From the NCBI RefSeq assembly GCF_035506375.1, contig NZ_DATJPM010000020.1, positions 1-39,286 on the forward strand: a DNA stretch of 39,286 nt, in the 5' to 3' direction. This DNA is from Methanocella sp. (GTDB lineage Archaea; Halobacteriota; Methanocellia; Methanocellales; Methanocellaceae). The position numbers and the translations under genes are program-made. The notes under the pieces are model-generated. The model saw only the letters and a program-made list of their open reading frames with translations, ran no database searches and had not been told where the DNA came from. Below are positions 30,916 through 39,286 of this stretch, piece by piece (the first letter of the stretch is position 1; the number at the start of each line of letters is the position of its first letter).

Positions 30916-32235
30916 GCTGTTCGACGAGGTCCTGGCGCGCATCAGGCCCTCGGCCGCCGAGGAGGCCCAGATGCGGAGCGTCGCCCGCGAGGCCATCGAT
31001 AAGGTCGACGCGGCGGCGTGCGCCGAAGGCCTCGACGTCTACGCGCTCCACGTCGGCTCGACGGCCCGGGACACCTGGCTTAAGGGTAAGAAGGACATCG
31101 ATATTTTCCTTATGTTCCCGCCGGAGACGCCCCGCGAAAAGCTGGAGGAGGACGGCCTCAGGCTGGCAAAGGCCGTCTCGCCCAGGTACGAGGAGCGCTA
31201 CGCGGAGCACCCTTATCTCACCGCTTTATACCGTGGCCTGGACGTGGACCTGGTGCCCTGCTTCCGCGTAAAGGACGCCGCCCACATCCAGTCGGCCGTG
31301 GACCGGAGCCCGTTCCACAACCAGTACGTCCAAAAGAACATCGACGCTAAGGCCGACCAGGTGAGACTATTAAAGCAGTTCACCCGTGGAGTGGGCGTGT
31401 ACGGCTCCGAGCTGCGCACGCAGGGCTTTTCCGGGTACTTATGCGAGCTGCTCGTGCTCAAGTACGGCTCCTTTATGGGCGTCGTGGAGCACGGCTCCGG
31501 CTTCCGCCGGGGCAAGGTCATCGACATCGAGGGCCACATGGACAGGTCCGTCGAGCACGCCGACGCGCTGGTCGTCATCGACCCCGTCGACCCGAAGAGG
31601 AACGTGGCTGCGGCGCTCTCGGAGCAAAAGTTCTGCGAGTTCGTCGACGCCTGCCGCAGATTCCTGAAGGCGCCGTCCATCGGCTTCTTCTTCCCGCCTC
31701 CCCCGGAGCCCATGAAAAAGGGGGCCCTGGAGGGGCTGCTTGCCTCCCGGGGCACGCGGCTCGTGGCAATAACCTTTAAAACGCCGGACATCGTCGAGGA
31801 CACGCTCTATCCCCAGCTCAGGAAGGCCGAGGAATCGGTCGTAAACTTGCTGGGCCGCCACGAGTTCAAGGTGTACCGGAGCGACGTCTGGTCCAGCGAC
31901 AGGAGCGCCGTCGTGCTCGAGATGCTCGTCTGGGAGCTGCCGGCCATAGAGCGCCACTTCGGGCCGCCGCTCTATGAGCGGGAGCACTGCGAGAAGTTCA
32001 TCGAAAAGTACCCGGGCGCCTATATAACCAGCAGCTGCCGCTACGCGGTGGACATGCCCCGCCGCTACGATACCGCCAATGAGCTGATCAGGGCCCGGCT
32101 CACGTCGTGCGGCCTCGGCAAGAACGTGGCGAAGTCCGTAGCCGAAGGCTTCGACATAATGCAAAACGAGAACGTGCTGGAGCTTGGGCCGGAGTTCGCC
32201 GTGTTCCTCACGAAGTTCCTGCGCGCTCCGGAGAA

Positions 32236-32239
<4 letters not shown>
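30905..32239 (+). CDS. cca: CCA tRNA nucleotidyltransferase, archaeal class I
   Basis: The enzyme adds or repairs the 3' CCA of tRNAs without a template. The protein has 444 residues with a TTG start at 30905 that follows AAAGGAGA at good spacing; the nearby ATG at 30911-30914 is in another frame. Catalytic core: HVGSTARDTWLKGKKDIDIFL (GS and D-x-D) and the third Asp in YRGLDVDLVPCF. A TRGVGVYGSEL segment and the FSGYLCELLVLKYG helix match the class I tail. The tRNA-Thr in this window lacks an encoded CCA, so this activity is needed. The stop overlaps the convergent deacetylase stop. Confidence 0.96.
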
Positions 32240-33228
<989 letters not shown>

Positions 33229-33550
33229 AGCGCATACCTGATTATTATATTGTGCTTACATTAATATTATCATAACCCGCGGCGCAGTCTCATCGCACAA
33301 TTGTTAAAGGCATTTATATGGACGGCTTATTAAGCAAAACATTTATATTTAAAGAAGGGCTATTGTGTGCCAAAAAATGTATTATTAAATATGGTTATAT
33401 TTTACTAAGCTATATTAAAGATTTATTTACAATTGCGCTTAATAAATAACCATTTATAAGGATAAAGTATATAAATCAACAGGGTTATTATCAACCTATA
33501 TTAATAAATTATCATGAATTAGAAATAATTTATTAAACGAGGTGGATAGG
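33229..33550 (+). promoter_or_regulatory. Long AT-rich promoter region of the HTH regulator with dyad sites
   Basis: About 320 bp with no gene. AAATATGGTTATATTT (33387-33402) is a dyad with six-base arms; a related AAATAACCATTT lies at 33444-33455. TATA-like AGTATATAAATC at 33467-33478 and GAGGTG before the ATG at 33551 follow. The same 16-mer, in reverse, sits upstream of the lipoprotein gene (37889-37904). It may be an operator. Confidence 0.5.
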
Positions 33551-33934
33551 ATGAAAAAACTTACCGTACCTGTACTTGATGAGAAGGACAAGGAGTTCGT
33601 TGAAACTTTAGTGAACGTGGGCTTAAAGCGAAACGTCGCTAAGACCTTAGTATATCTGGCCAACGTGGATGAGACCATCAGCCGGGACATCGAGCTCGGC
33701 GCCGACCTGAGGCAGCCGGAAGTCAGCATCGTGATGCGCGAGCTGAGGGACCAGGGCTGGGTCGATGAGCGCGAGATCAAGAAAGAAGGCAAGGGCAGGC
33801 CGCTGAAGTGCTACAAGCTGGCGACCGGCATCACCGACATCATCTCCATGCTCGAAGAGCGGAAGAAGGAAGAGGCGGCGGTCCACCTGGAGAACATCCA
33901 GAAGCTCAGGTCGCTTTCCGACAAGCTGAAGTAA
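33551..33934 (+). CDS. HTH-type transcriptional regulator
   Basis: The protein has 127 residues from the ATG at 33551, with GAGGTG nine to ten bases upstream. The winged-helix region comprises VNVGLKRNVAKTLVYLANV, RDIELGADLRQPEVSIVMRE with the recognition helix, and a wing KKEGKGRPLKCYKLA. A C-terminal coiled coil (EERKKEEAAVHLENIQKL) is probably the dimer interface. The topology resembles TrmB/MarR-like archaeal regulators without an effector domain. It is monocistronic, with an unusually long upstream region holding dyad motifs, so autoregulation is plausible. Confidence 0.86.
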   Translation: MKKLTVPVLDEKDKEFVETLVNVGLKRNVAKTLVYLANVDETISRDIELGADLRQPEVSIVMRELRDQGWVDEREIKKEGKGRPLKCYKLATGITDIISMLEERKKEEAAVHLENIQKLRSLSDKLK

Positions 33935-34000
33935 ACCAGCAAAATTATACTTATTTTTCTCATAGCCCATTTTCTATTTTTAAGCCCGTCAAGGCACCAT

Positions 34001-34069
34001 AAGCTGCCCGAAGACTTTTTCAGCCTCAAAGTGGCTCGAAGCTGGCTCTAAGTTCTCTAAGACTTATTA
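34001..34069 (+). repeat. Family 3 repeat, left arm (second nested element)
   Basis: CGAAGACTTTTTCAGCCTC, AAGTGGCTCGAAGCTGGC and TCTAAGTTCTCTAAGAC blocks match 24104-24163 and pair with 34279-34352. Confidence 0.75.
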
Positions 34070-34080
34070 AAAATCGTTGT

Positions 34081-34258
34081 TGCCGCCTGGTTTAAACTCC
34101 GTGCCGCCTGGTGTTATAATAAATATTGGTGCCGCCAGGTGTAAACCTGGTGTGGTTGAAACAAGAGTGCTTACAAGCGGCACCAGGTTTACACCAGGCG
34201 GCACCAATATTTATTATTAGTCACCAATTACACCAGGTTTACACCAGGCGACACCAAC
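34081..34258 (+). repeat. Palindromic repeat, family 2, copy 2 (nested in family 3)
   Basis: The left arm (GTGCCGCCTGGTGTTATAAT, GGTGCCGCCAGGTGTAAACC) pairs with the right arm (GGTTTACACCAGGCGGCACC, TATTTATTATTAG) around the loop GGTTGAAACAAGAGTGCTTA. It has the same orientation as copy 3 and is flanked on both sides by family 3 arms. Confidence 0.88.
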
Positions 34259-34278
34259 GATTTTTAAAATTATTGATC

Positions 34279-34370
34279 TCTTCGTGTAGCTTCAGGCCCG
34301 CTTAGCGTAGCTTCGTGGCTGAAAAAGTCTTTGAGCAACTTATTTTTTCTTAGAGGGCCTTGATAAAAGA
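34279..34370 (-). repeat. Family 3 repeat, right arm (second nested element)
   Basis: TCTTCGTGTAGCTTCAGGCC, GCGTAGCTTCGTGGCTG and AAAAAGTCTTTGAGCAAC are followed by a T-run and AGAGGGCCTTGATAAAAG. It reaches the stop codon of the minus-strand nucleotidyltransferase gene. Confidence 0.75.
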
Positions 34371-35069
34371 TTATTTTACCATTCGCCGGCGTAGCGCCGG
34401 GTCGCTGTACGCTATTTCCGCGAGCACCTGCTCGAAGCTCTCCTCCGGGGCGAGCGTCCTGTTCAAATAAACACCGGTCCGCCCGACTTCGGCTCTCCTC
34501 TCGAGCACCCGCATGCGTTCCTCCACGATGGCCTGGCCCACGCCTATCCTCTTCGCGGCCCATCCCGGGGACAGGTCCGACAGCGGCGTCTCGACGTGGC
34601 CTTCGGGCGTGGGCTCGATGAGCATGAGGCGCTTATCGACGCCGCAGACGCGCCGGCCCTCCGAAATGCCCTTCAGGCCTATCTCGCCGCCGAAACGGTA
34701 GAATTCCAGCTCCGTCTCCCGGGGCGCGATTAGCGGAAAGATCACGTTCGTCCCGTCCTGCAGCACCAGGTGGGCCTTCACCAGCGCCCGGGGCGTGGCC
34801 TGGACGATGCTCTTTTCCCTTATCATTTCCTCGAGTGCCAGGCCCACTCTTATGGAACTGACCGTCGAGGGGATGAAAATGTCAACGTCGCTCCCCGGCT
34901 TCACGTCGCCCCGGGCGACGCTGCCGAACACGTAGCCGTCGGCGTCGTTCTTCTTTAAAAGCGTTAAGACGGCCGAGGCCCTCTCCCGCAGGCGGCGCAG
35001 CCGCTCCCACGTCTCCTGCGTGTAGGCCACCTCCCGCCGGGGCCCCATCTCCGCGGTCTTTCGCCTCAT
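34371..35069 (-). CDS. Pol beta-type nucleotidyltransferase-domain protein
   Basis: The protein has about 232 residues. The start at 35069 overlaps the CutA stop as ATGA; a frame extending to 35141 is inside cutA. The active-site pattern is VFGSVARGDVKPGSDVDIFI (GS-x9-D-x-D). A partner Asp is not obvious, though NVIFPLIAPRETELEF follows at about the right distance. The later half (GWAAKRIGVGQAIVEERMRVL, GVYLNRTLAPEESF) looks like a DNA- or protein-binding module. This archaeal protein family has uncertain substrates. Confidence 0.86.
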   Translation of the reverse strand: MRRKTAEMGPRREVAYTQETWERLRRLRERASAVLTLLKKNDADGYVFGSVARGDVKPGSDVDIFIPSTVSSIRVGLALEEMIREKSIVQATPRALVKAHLVLQDGTNVIFPLIAPRETELEFYRFGGEIGLKGISEGRRVCGVDKRLMLIEPTPEGHVETPLSDLSPGWAAKRIGVGQAIVEERMRVLERRAEVGRTGVYLNRTLAPEESFEQVLAEIAYSDPALRRRMVK

Positions 35070-35377
35070 TTGCCAGTTTCCTTCTTTACCCAGTCCAGGT
35101 ACGGCCCATATCCCTCGTCCAGCGTCCAAGAGGTGATGCACGGCAGCTCGTAGCTGTGGAGCTCTCTAGCCCTTTTTATTACAGCCGGCACATTCTCCGT
35201 GGTGGTCTTACAGATCATCGAGACCTCGGTGTCGTGCTCGACCCGCCCCTTCCACCGGTATACCGAGGATATGACGTCGAAGTTCGCGCAGGCCACCAGT
35301 CGCTCTCCGACCAGAACATCCGCTATGTGGCCCGCCTCTTCCATATCCCTACAAATTATATATACTACGGAGAACAT
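35066..35377 (-). CDS. cutA: CutA1 divalent-cation tolerance protein
   Basis: The protein has 103 residues, the usual length of CutA1. GERLVACANFDVISSVYRWKG, EVSMICKTT and LHSYELPCITSW are the family's conserved blocks. CutA forms very stable trimers; it binds divalent metals such as copper. A TATA-like CTTATATTAAC on the minus strand at about 35405-35415 starts the cutA-nucleotidyltransferase operon. Confidence 0.95.
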   Translation of the reverse strand: MFSVVYIICRDMEEAGHIADVLVGERLVACANFDVISSVYRWKGRVEHDTEVSMICKTTTENVPAVIKRARELHSYELPCITSWTLDEGYGPYLDWVKKETGK

Positions 35378-35436
35378 CTAGTACCAAACTTTAACTCGGA
35401 CTATGTTAATATAAGATTTATGGGGAGAAATAAAAG

Positions 35437-37116
35437 TTGGTAGACTTTATCTGGATCGCTGCGTTCATAGTATTCGCCCTGTGGTGGTTCATCATCTCGG
35501 ACCTGGACCGGGCGGGCATCCTCAAGAAATATAACATGACGGCCATGGGGCCCATACTTATGATCCGCACCTTCAGGGGCCAGAAGTTCCTTGACTGGCT
35601 TGCGAAGCCCCGCTGGTTCTGGGAAGCGGTGACGGCGCTGGGCATGCCGCTTGTTATTCTATCCATGGTCGTGATGCTGGTCATGCTGCTCGGCACAGAC
35701 CTCTGGATGCTCCTGAGGGTCCAGGACATACCCGCACCCGGGCCGGCCAACTCCCCGCAGAACGTCCTCGCCATCCCCGGCCTGAACCAGTTCATCCCCT
35801 TCTGGTGGGGCTGGATCGCCCTCATCATAGCCATGGCCGTGCACGAGCTGGGGCACGCCATCCTGGCCAGGGTGGAGGACATCAAGGTCAACTCTCTGGG
35901 CATCATGCTCATGCCCTTACCCATCGGCGCGTTCGCCGAGATCGACGAGGAGGAGATGTTCGGGACCAAGAGCGAGGGATCGACCGCCGATATCCTGGGG
36001 CCCATGGACACGAAGGCCCCCGGCGAAGGGAAGCGCCGTGCTACCTCGAAACAGTTCGTGAACATCCTGAGCGCCGGGGTCATTGCCAACTTCTTCGTCG
36101 CCATCATCGCGTTCGCGCTGCTCTTCGGGCCCGTGCTGGGCGCGATCGCCGCCACGGACAACTACGTGCTGGTCTATAACGTGGCCGTGGGCAGCCCGGC
36201 GGACCAGGCCGGCATGAAGCCCAACATGATCATATCCACCATCGACGGCCAGAACGTCACGAGCCAGGCGCAGCTCGACTCCTACCTGAAGGCGCACCCC
36301 GGCCACGTCGCCGTCATCAACGGCACGCTGAACGGCAGGCCGGTGAGCTACAGCGTGAACGTGAGCGACGCCCGGGGCGTCTACATCCTCGGCATCATCA
36401 ACGACACCGCGTACCCCGCGAAGGAGGCGGGCATCCAGCCCAACATGCGCCTGGTCTCCATCAACGGCACGCCCATAGACAATACCGCCGCCTTCAACGA
36501 CTACATGAACGACACGAAGGCCGGGCAGACCGTGACCCTCGGCATGATCGATGCCAACGGCACCGCCAGGAATATGACGCTCGTCCTCGCCTCGGGCACC
36601 GGCCCTAAGGGCTACATCGGGTTCTACAGCAACGACATGTCCGATAACGCCATCGGCATCAGCATGGGCGCCTACGCCCAGGGATACCTCGACGGCCTCA
36701 AGAACATGCCCTTTTCAGTGCAAGGCTGGCTCCGGATCATGATCCTCCCAGTGCTGCAGTTCACGGGCGACGATCCAGGATTCAGCGTTTTCACCGGCGA
36801 CTTCGCGAGCCTGTTCCACCCCATAGGCTGGGCGGCGCACTTCGGCGGCCTGGTCTACGACCTGTCAGAATGCCTGTTCTGGATCGGCTGGCTGAACTTC
36901 AACGTGGGGCTGTTTAACTGCCTGCCCATGATACCGCTCGACGGCGGCCACATATTCCGTGAGGCCACGCGCAATTTCATGGCCAGGTTCGTCAAGGACC
37001 CGGCGAAGGCCGAATACATCTCGAAGACCATCGTGAACGGGTTTGCCGTTACGCTGCTCGCGTCCATTATATTCATGTTCGTGGCGCCATATTTTGCTCA
37101 ATGGTTCCTGCGATAA
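35437..37116 (+). CDS. Site-2-protease-family intramembrane metalloprotease (M50) with PDZ domains
   Basis: The protein has 559 residues. Start is TTG at 35437, with GGGGAGA upstream; the ATG just before reads into a stop. The zinc motif is VHELGHAIL (His136, Glu137, His140). The second motif, near the C-terminus, is NCLPMIPLDGGH with the third ligand Asp. Membrane helices flank both motifs. Between them lie two PDZ-like domains with AVGSPADQAGMKPNMIIST and AKEAGIQPNMRLVSING, which recognise clipped substrates. S2P enzymes release membrane-bound regulators. Substrate unknown; no anti-sigma-like partner is visible, as expected in archaea. Confidence 0.94.
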   Translation: MVDFIWIAAFIVFALWWFIISDLDRAGILKKYNMTAMGPILMIRTFRGQKFLDWLAKPRWFWEAVTALGMPLVILSMVVMLVMLLGTDLWMLLRVQDIPAPGPANSPQNVLAIPGLNQFIPFWWGWIALIIAMAVHELGHAILARVEDIKVNSLGIMLMPLPIGAFAEIDEEEMFGTKSEGSTADILGPMDTKAPGEGKRRATSKQFVNILSAGVIANFFVAIIAFALLFGPVLGAIAATDNYVLVYNVAVGSPADQAGMKPNMIISTIDGQNVTSQAQLDSYLKAHPGHVAVINGTLNGRPVSYSVNVSDARGVYILGIINDTAYPAKEAGIQPNMRLVSINGTPIDNTAAFNDYMNDTKAGQTVTLGMIDANGTARNMTLVLASGTGPKGYIGFYSNDMSDNAIGISMGAYAQGYLDGLKNMPFSVQGWLRIMILPVLQFTGDDPGFSVFTGDFASLFHPIGWAAHFGGLVYDLSECLFWIGWLNFNVGLFNCLPMIPLDGGHIFREATRNFMARFVKDPAKAEYISKTIVNGFAVTLLASIIFMFVAPYFAQWFLR

Positions 37117-37150
37117 AACCGATGGCCAGCTTCGCTCTCTCGTAGACCCC

Positions 37151-37194
37151 CGAAACTACATTGCCCGATGGCAAACGAATAAAACCCGAACCAT
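37151..37194 (+). repeat. Short hairpin repeat, family 5, copy 3
   Basis: CGAAACTACATTGCCCGATG, GCAAACGAATAAAACCCG and AACCAT match copies at 20302-20346 and 1663-1702 (reverse). It fills the 81-bp gap between convergent genes and ends a few bases before the lipoprotein stop codon. Confidence 0.82.
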
Positions 37195-37197
37195 AAA

Positions 37198-37851
37198 CTA
37201 ACCCCAGTCCGCCAGCTCTAATGTCGCCCCATCATAAGATGTGTATATTTTCACCGGTATGGGCACGCCCGCGGCCCCCCAGTATATGGCGCCAGAGCCT
37301 TTGAAGCTCGTCGCATATTTTTCACAGTTGTACGTACCCCTGGGCACAGTGATGCTTTCCGTACTAACGGGGCCGCTGAACTTCAGGCCGTCCGCATAAA
37401 GAACCGGGTCGTTGGCCATCATCTCGCCGGCTGGCATCATGTTCGAGGACGTGCTGCTCTGCGAGCTGGAATAGCGCATGCTGTAGCTCCGGCCGCCATC
37501 CTGCGTGCTGAGCGAGGAGGCGCCGCCGGACGTCTGCGTGCGCTTTATGCTCACCATCTTTCCGCCGCCCGGCTGGCTCGAGCTGTATTCGAGCCTCACG
37601 TCGGAGACGGGGCCCCCGTTCGCGGTCCGCCTGTACTCCGCCCAGCTTACAGCGTCGAGGTCGAACGGGCTATAAGTGGCAGCCTGCTCTGCCGGTACCT
37701 GAGTTACCGAAGGCCCGGCCGCCGGCAAAGGGATCAGAGGCGCCACGCTATTTCCGGCCTGATTTCCCGCAGGAGCCCCAGGCAAAAAGATACATCCGGC
37801 CAGTGCTGTCGCGAGCGCTATCGCCAGATAAACAAGATATTTTCGAGACAT
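37198..37851 (-). CDS. Putative lipoprotein, Ser/Gly-rich, function unknown
   Basis: The protein has 217 residues. The N-terminal signal YLVYLAIALATALAGCIF ends in a lipobox L-A-G-C, so a lipid-anchored exported protein is likely. A Pro/Ala linker (APAGNQAGN, VAPLIPLPAAGP) leads to a beta-rich domain with DVRLEYSSSQPGGGKMVSIK and TYNCEKYATSFKG. A Ser-rich stretch (YSSSQSSTSSN) follows. No enzyme motif is seen. The upstream region carries the AAATATAACCATATTT dyad at 37889-37904 and AT-rich promoter elements. Confidence 0.8.
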   Translation of the reverse strand: MSRKYLVYLAIALATALAGCIFLPGAPAGNQAGNSVAPLIPLPAAGPSVTQVPAEQAATYSPFDLDAVSWAEYRRTANGGPVSDVRLEYSSSQPGGGKMVSIKRTQTSGGASSLSTQDGGRSYSMRYSSSQSSTSSNMMPAGEMMANDPVLYADGLKFSGPVSTESITVPRGTYNCEKYATSFKGSGAIYWGAAGVPIPVKIYTSYDGATLELADWG

Positions 37852-37888
37852 TTAATTACCCCCCACTATAACTACCGTTTACAGGGCT

Positions 37889-37904
37889 AAATATAACCAT
37901 ATTT
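37889..37904 (-). promoter_or_regulatory. Dyad upstream of the lipoprotein gene, identical to a site at 33387
   Basis: AAATATAACCATATTT is the exact reverse complement of 33387-33402. It lies about 38-53 bases upstream of the lipoprotein ATG, in or next to the promoter. A shared regulator is the simplest idea. Confidence 0.45.
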
Positions 37905-38005
37905 ATATTAATATTTGATTGATAAAAGGCACGTCTACAGCATACTGCGCTATCCGGAGATTCGCTGCCCAATAACGTTTTTAATGTTGGGGCCGGCAAT
38001 ATGGA

Positions 38006-39121
38006 ATGATGCTTGCCCACTTCCGCTGGAACCCCAGGAACCGCTATAGCATCGCTGCGCTTGGGGCCGTCCTGGACTTTGACCTGGCCAAAAGGCCCGA
38101 AGATGGTATCATGCTCTATAGCTTCGCCTCTCCCCAGGCGCGCTCCATCTTCCGGGAGGTAAAGGCGGCCAGGACGGACTCCGTATTCATCGCCGGCGGC
38201 CCGCATCCCTCGGGATGCCCGGAGGAAACACTCGAGTACTTTGACTACGTGGTCGTGGGCGAGGGCGAGGAGGCGCTCCCCGAGCTTGTCCGCGTACTCG
38301 AAAACGGCGACGACGCTTCACGCGTGAGGGGCATCGCCTATAAGAAAGACGGGAAGGTCGTTTTCACGCCTAAAAGGGAGAATGTCGACCTGGACAAATA
38401 TCCTCCTTTTAAGCCCCCGCTGTTCGGGCCCATCGAGATCACCCGCGGCTGCCCCTGGAACTGCGCCTACTGCCAGACGCCCCGGCTCTTCGGGCATAAA
38501 ATGAGGCACCGGAGCGTGGAAGCCATCTGTAAATACGATAAGTTTTACGAGGACAAGCGCCTGGTGTCCCCGAACGCCTTCGCATACGGGTCGGACGGGA
38601 TAACGCCCAACGAGGCCGCAGTGGAACGGCTGTTAAAGTCGCTTTCCGGGAACATATACTTCGGCACATTTCCTTCGGAAGTACGCCCCGAGTTCGTGGC
38701 CCCGAAGATGCTGGAATTGCTGAACATGTACTGTGCGAATAAGGAGCTGCACTTAGGCGGCCAGTCGGGCAGCGATCGGATGCTGAAGGCCATCCACCGC
38801 GGGCATTCGGCGGCGCAGGTGCTGGACGCTGTGGAGCTGACCCACGATGCCGGCCTGACGCCCGTCGTCGACTTCATCTTCGGATTGCCCGGAGAGCGCG
38901 AGGAAGACCAGCAGCTTACTGTCGATAGTATCAATGCCATCATCGAGGAAGGCGGCAAGGTCCGCGCCCACTACTTCCTGCCCCTGCCCGGGACCGAGCT
39001 GGCTAAGACGAAGCCCGAGAAGATAAGCCCTGAAATTGATAAATTGCTTGGAAAGCTCGCGCTCGGAGGCAGGCTCACCGGCTCATGGTCGGATATTAAA
39101 GTGCTCAAAAAAAATAAATAA
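38006..39121 (+). CDS. B12-binding-domain radical SAM protein, MJ_1487 type
   Basis: The protein has 371 residues. The N-terminal cobalamin-binding-like domain (1-130) has FIAGGPHPSGCPEE and YVVVGEGEEALPEL. The radical SAM motif is RGCPWNCAYCQTP (CxxxCxxC). Later segments FGTFPSEVRPEF, LGGQSGSDRML and VVDFIFGLPGEREED match the MJ_1487-type family. Such proteins modify RNA, proteins or cofactors by radical chemistry, but this family has no proven substrate that I can name. The start at 38006 has a second ATG next; either could be used. A family 2 repeat begins 10 bp after the stop. Confidence 0.93.
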   Translation: MMLAHFRWNPRNRYSIAALGAVLDFDLAKRPEDGIMLYSFASPQARSIFREVKAARTDSVFIAGGPHPSGCPEETLEYFDYVVVGEGEEALPELVRVLENGDDASRVRGIAYKKDGKVVFTPKRENVDLDKYPPFKPPLFGPIEITRGCPWNCAYCQTPRLFGHKMRHRSVEAICKYDKFYEDKRLVSPNAFAYGSDGITPNEAAVERLLKSLSGNIYFGTFPSEVRPEFVAPKMLELLNMYCANKELHLGGQSGSDRMLKAIHRGHSAAQVLDAVELTHDAGLTPVVDFIFGLPGEREEDQQLTVDSINAIIEEGGKVRAHYFLPLPGTELAKTKPEKISPEIDKLLGKLALGGRLTGSWSDIKVLKKNK

Positions 39122-39131
39122 TTTTATTTTT

Positions 39132-39286
39132 TGGTGCGGCCTGGTGTAAGCTCCGTGCCGCCAGGTGTTATAATAAAAATTGGTGCCGCCTGGCGTAAAC
39201 CTGGTTTGTTTGAAAAAAGAGTGCTTACAAGCGGCACCAGTTTTACACCAGGCGGCACCAAAATATAATATAATCACCTGGCGGCA
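39132..39286 (+). repeat. Palindromic repeat, family 2, copy 3 (cut by window edge)
   Basis: GGTGCGGCCTGGTGTAAGC, GGTGCCGCCTGGCGTAAACC, the loop AAGAGTGCTTACAAGCGGCA and ACCAGGCGGCACCAAAATAT match copy 2 in order and orientation. The end of the right arm lies outside the window. Confidence 0.85.

Overview
The window reads as euryarchaeal chromosome. Evidence: TATA-box promoters with very short or absent leaders, a two-ring CDC48 ATPase ending in a proteasome-docking HbYX tail, Ser/His-type signal peptidases, an archaeal class I CCA-adding enzyme next to ThpR, an archaeal AMP phosphorylase, HypF for [NiFe]-hydrogenase maturation, a DUF5814-type Ski2-like helicase and an MJ_1487-type radical SAM protein. 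GC-rich genes with strong third-position GC, AT-rich spacers and this gene set suggest a methanogen, most like Methanocella (Methanocellales). That genus call is inference; no rRNA or mcr gene is present to prove it.

Layout. 1-2.4 kb: half of a palindromic repeat, a cysteine-less redoxin, a signal peptidase and a coiled-coil protein. 2.5-9.8 kb: a polyprenyl synthase, CDC48 overlapping a glucose-dehydrogenase-type enzyme, a secreted protein, AMP phosphorylase and a small C4HC3 zinc-finger protein. 9.9-15.6 kb: a small helical protein, helicase plus PIN-like protein, a 22-residue Cys/Lys microprotein, a divergent zincin-like protein and a two-gene regulator operon. 15.7-20.6 kb: HypF, a bactofilin-like protein, a second signal peptidase, a 2-Cys peroxiredoxin and tRNA-Thr(GGT). 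20.6-24.1 kb: a candidate structured RNA, then a PH/zinc-ribbon, coiled-coil and SPFH/zinc-ribbon gene set resembling bacterial YdjG/YdjH/YdjI, and a double zinc-ribbon protein. 24.9-27.9 kb: a four-gene minus-strand run (DMT transporter, PD-(D/E)XK nuclease-like, metallophosphoesterase, HD hydrolase). 28-33.2 kb: a secreted YGP-repeat protein, an RNase H-like unknown, DedA, a Tat-leader gene remnant, ThpR-CCA and an HDAC-family deacetylase. 33.2-39.3 kb: an HTH regulator, a nucleotidyltransferase with CutA, a site-2 protease with PDZ domains, a lipoprotein and the radical SAM protein.

The most striking feature is non-coding. At least five families of dyad-symmetric repeats occur, several nested inside one another. 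Apart from one copy of the shortest family (in front of the tRNA gene) and the copies cut by the window edges, all lie between convergent genes. Every convergent gap longer than about 50 bp contains one; I found none in a divergent promoter gap. They behave like a system of mobile or co-opted bidirectional 3'-end elements.
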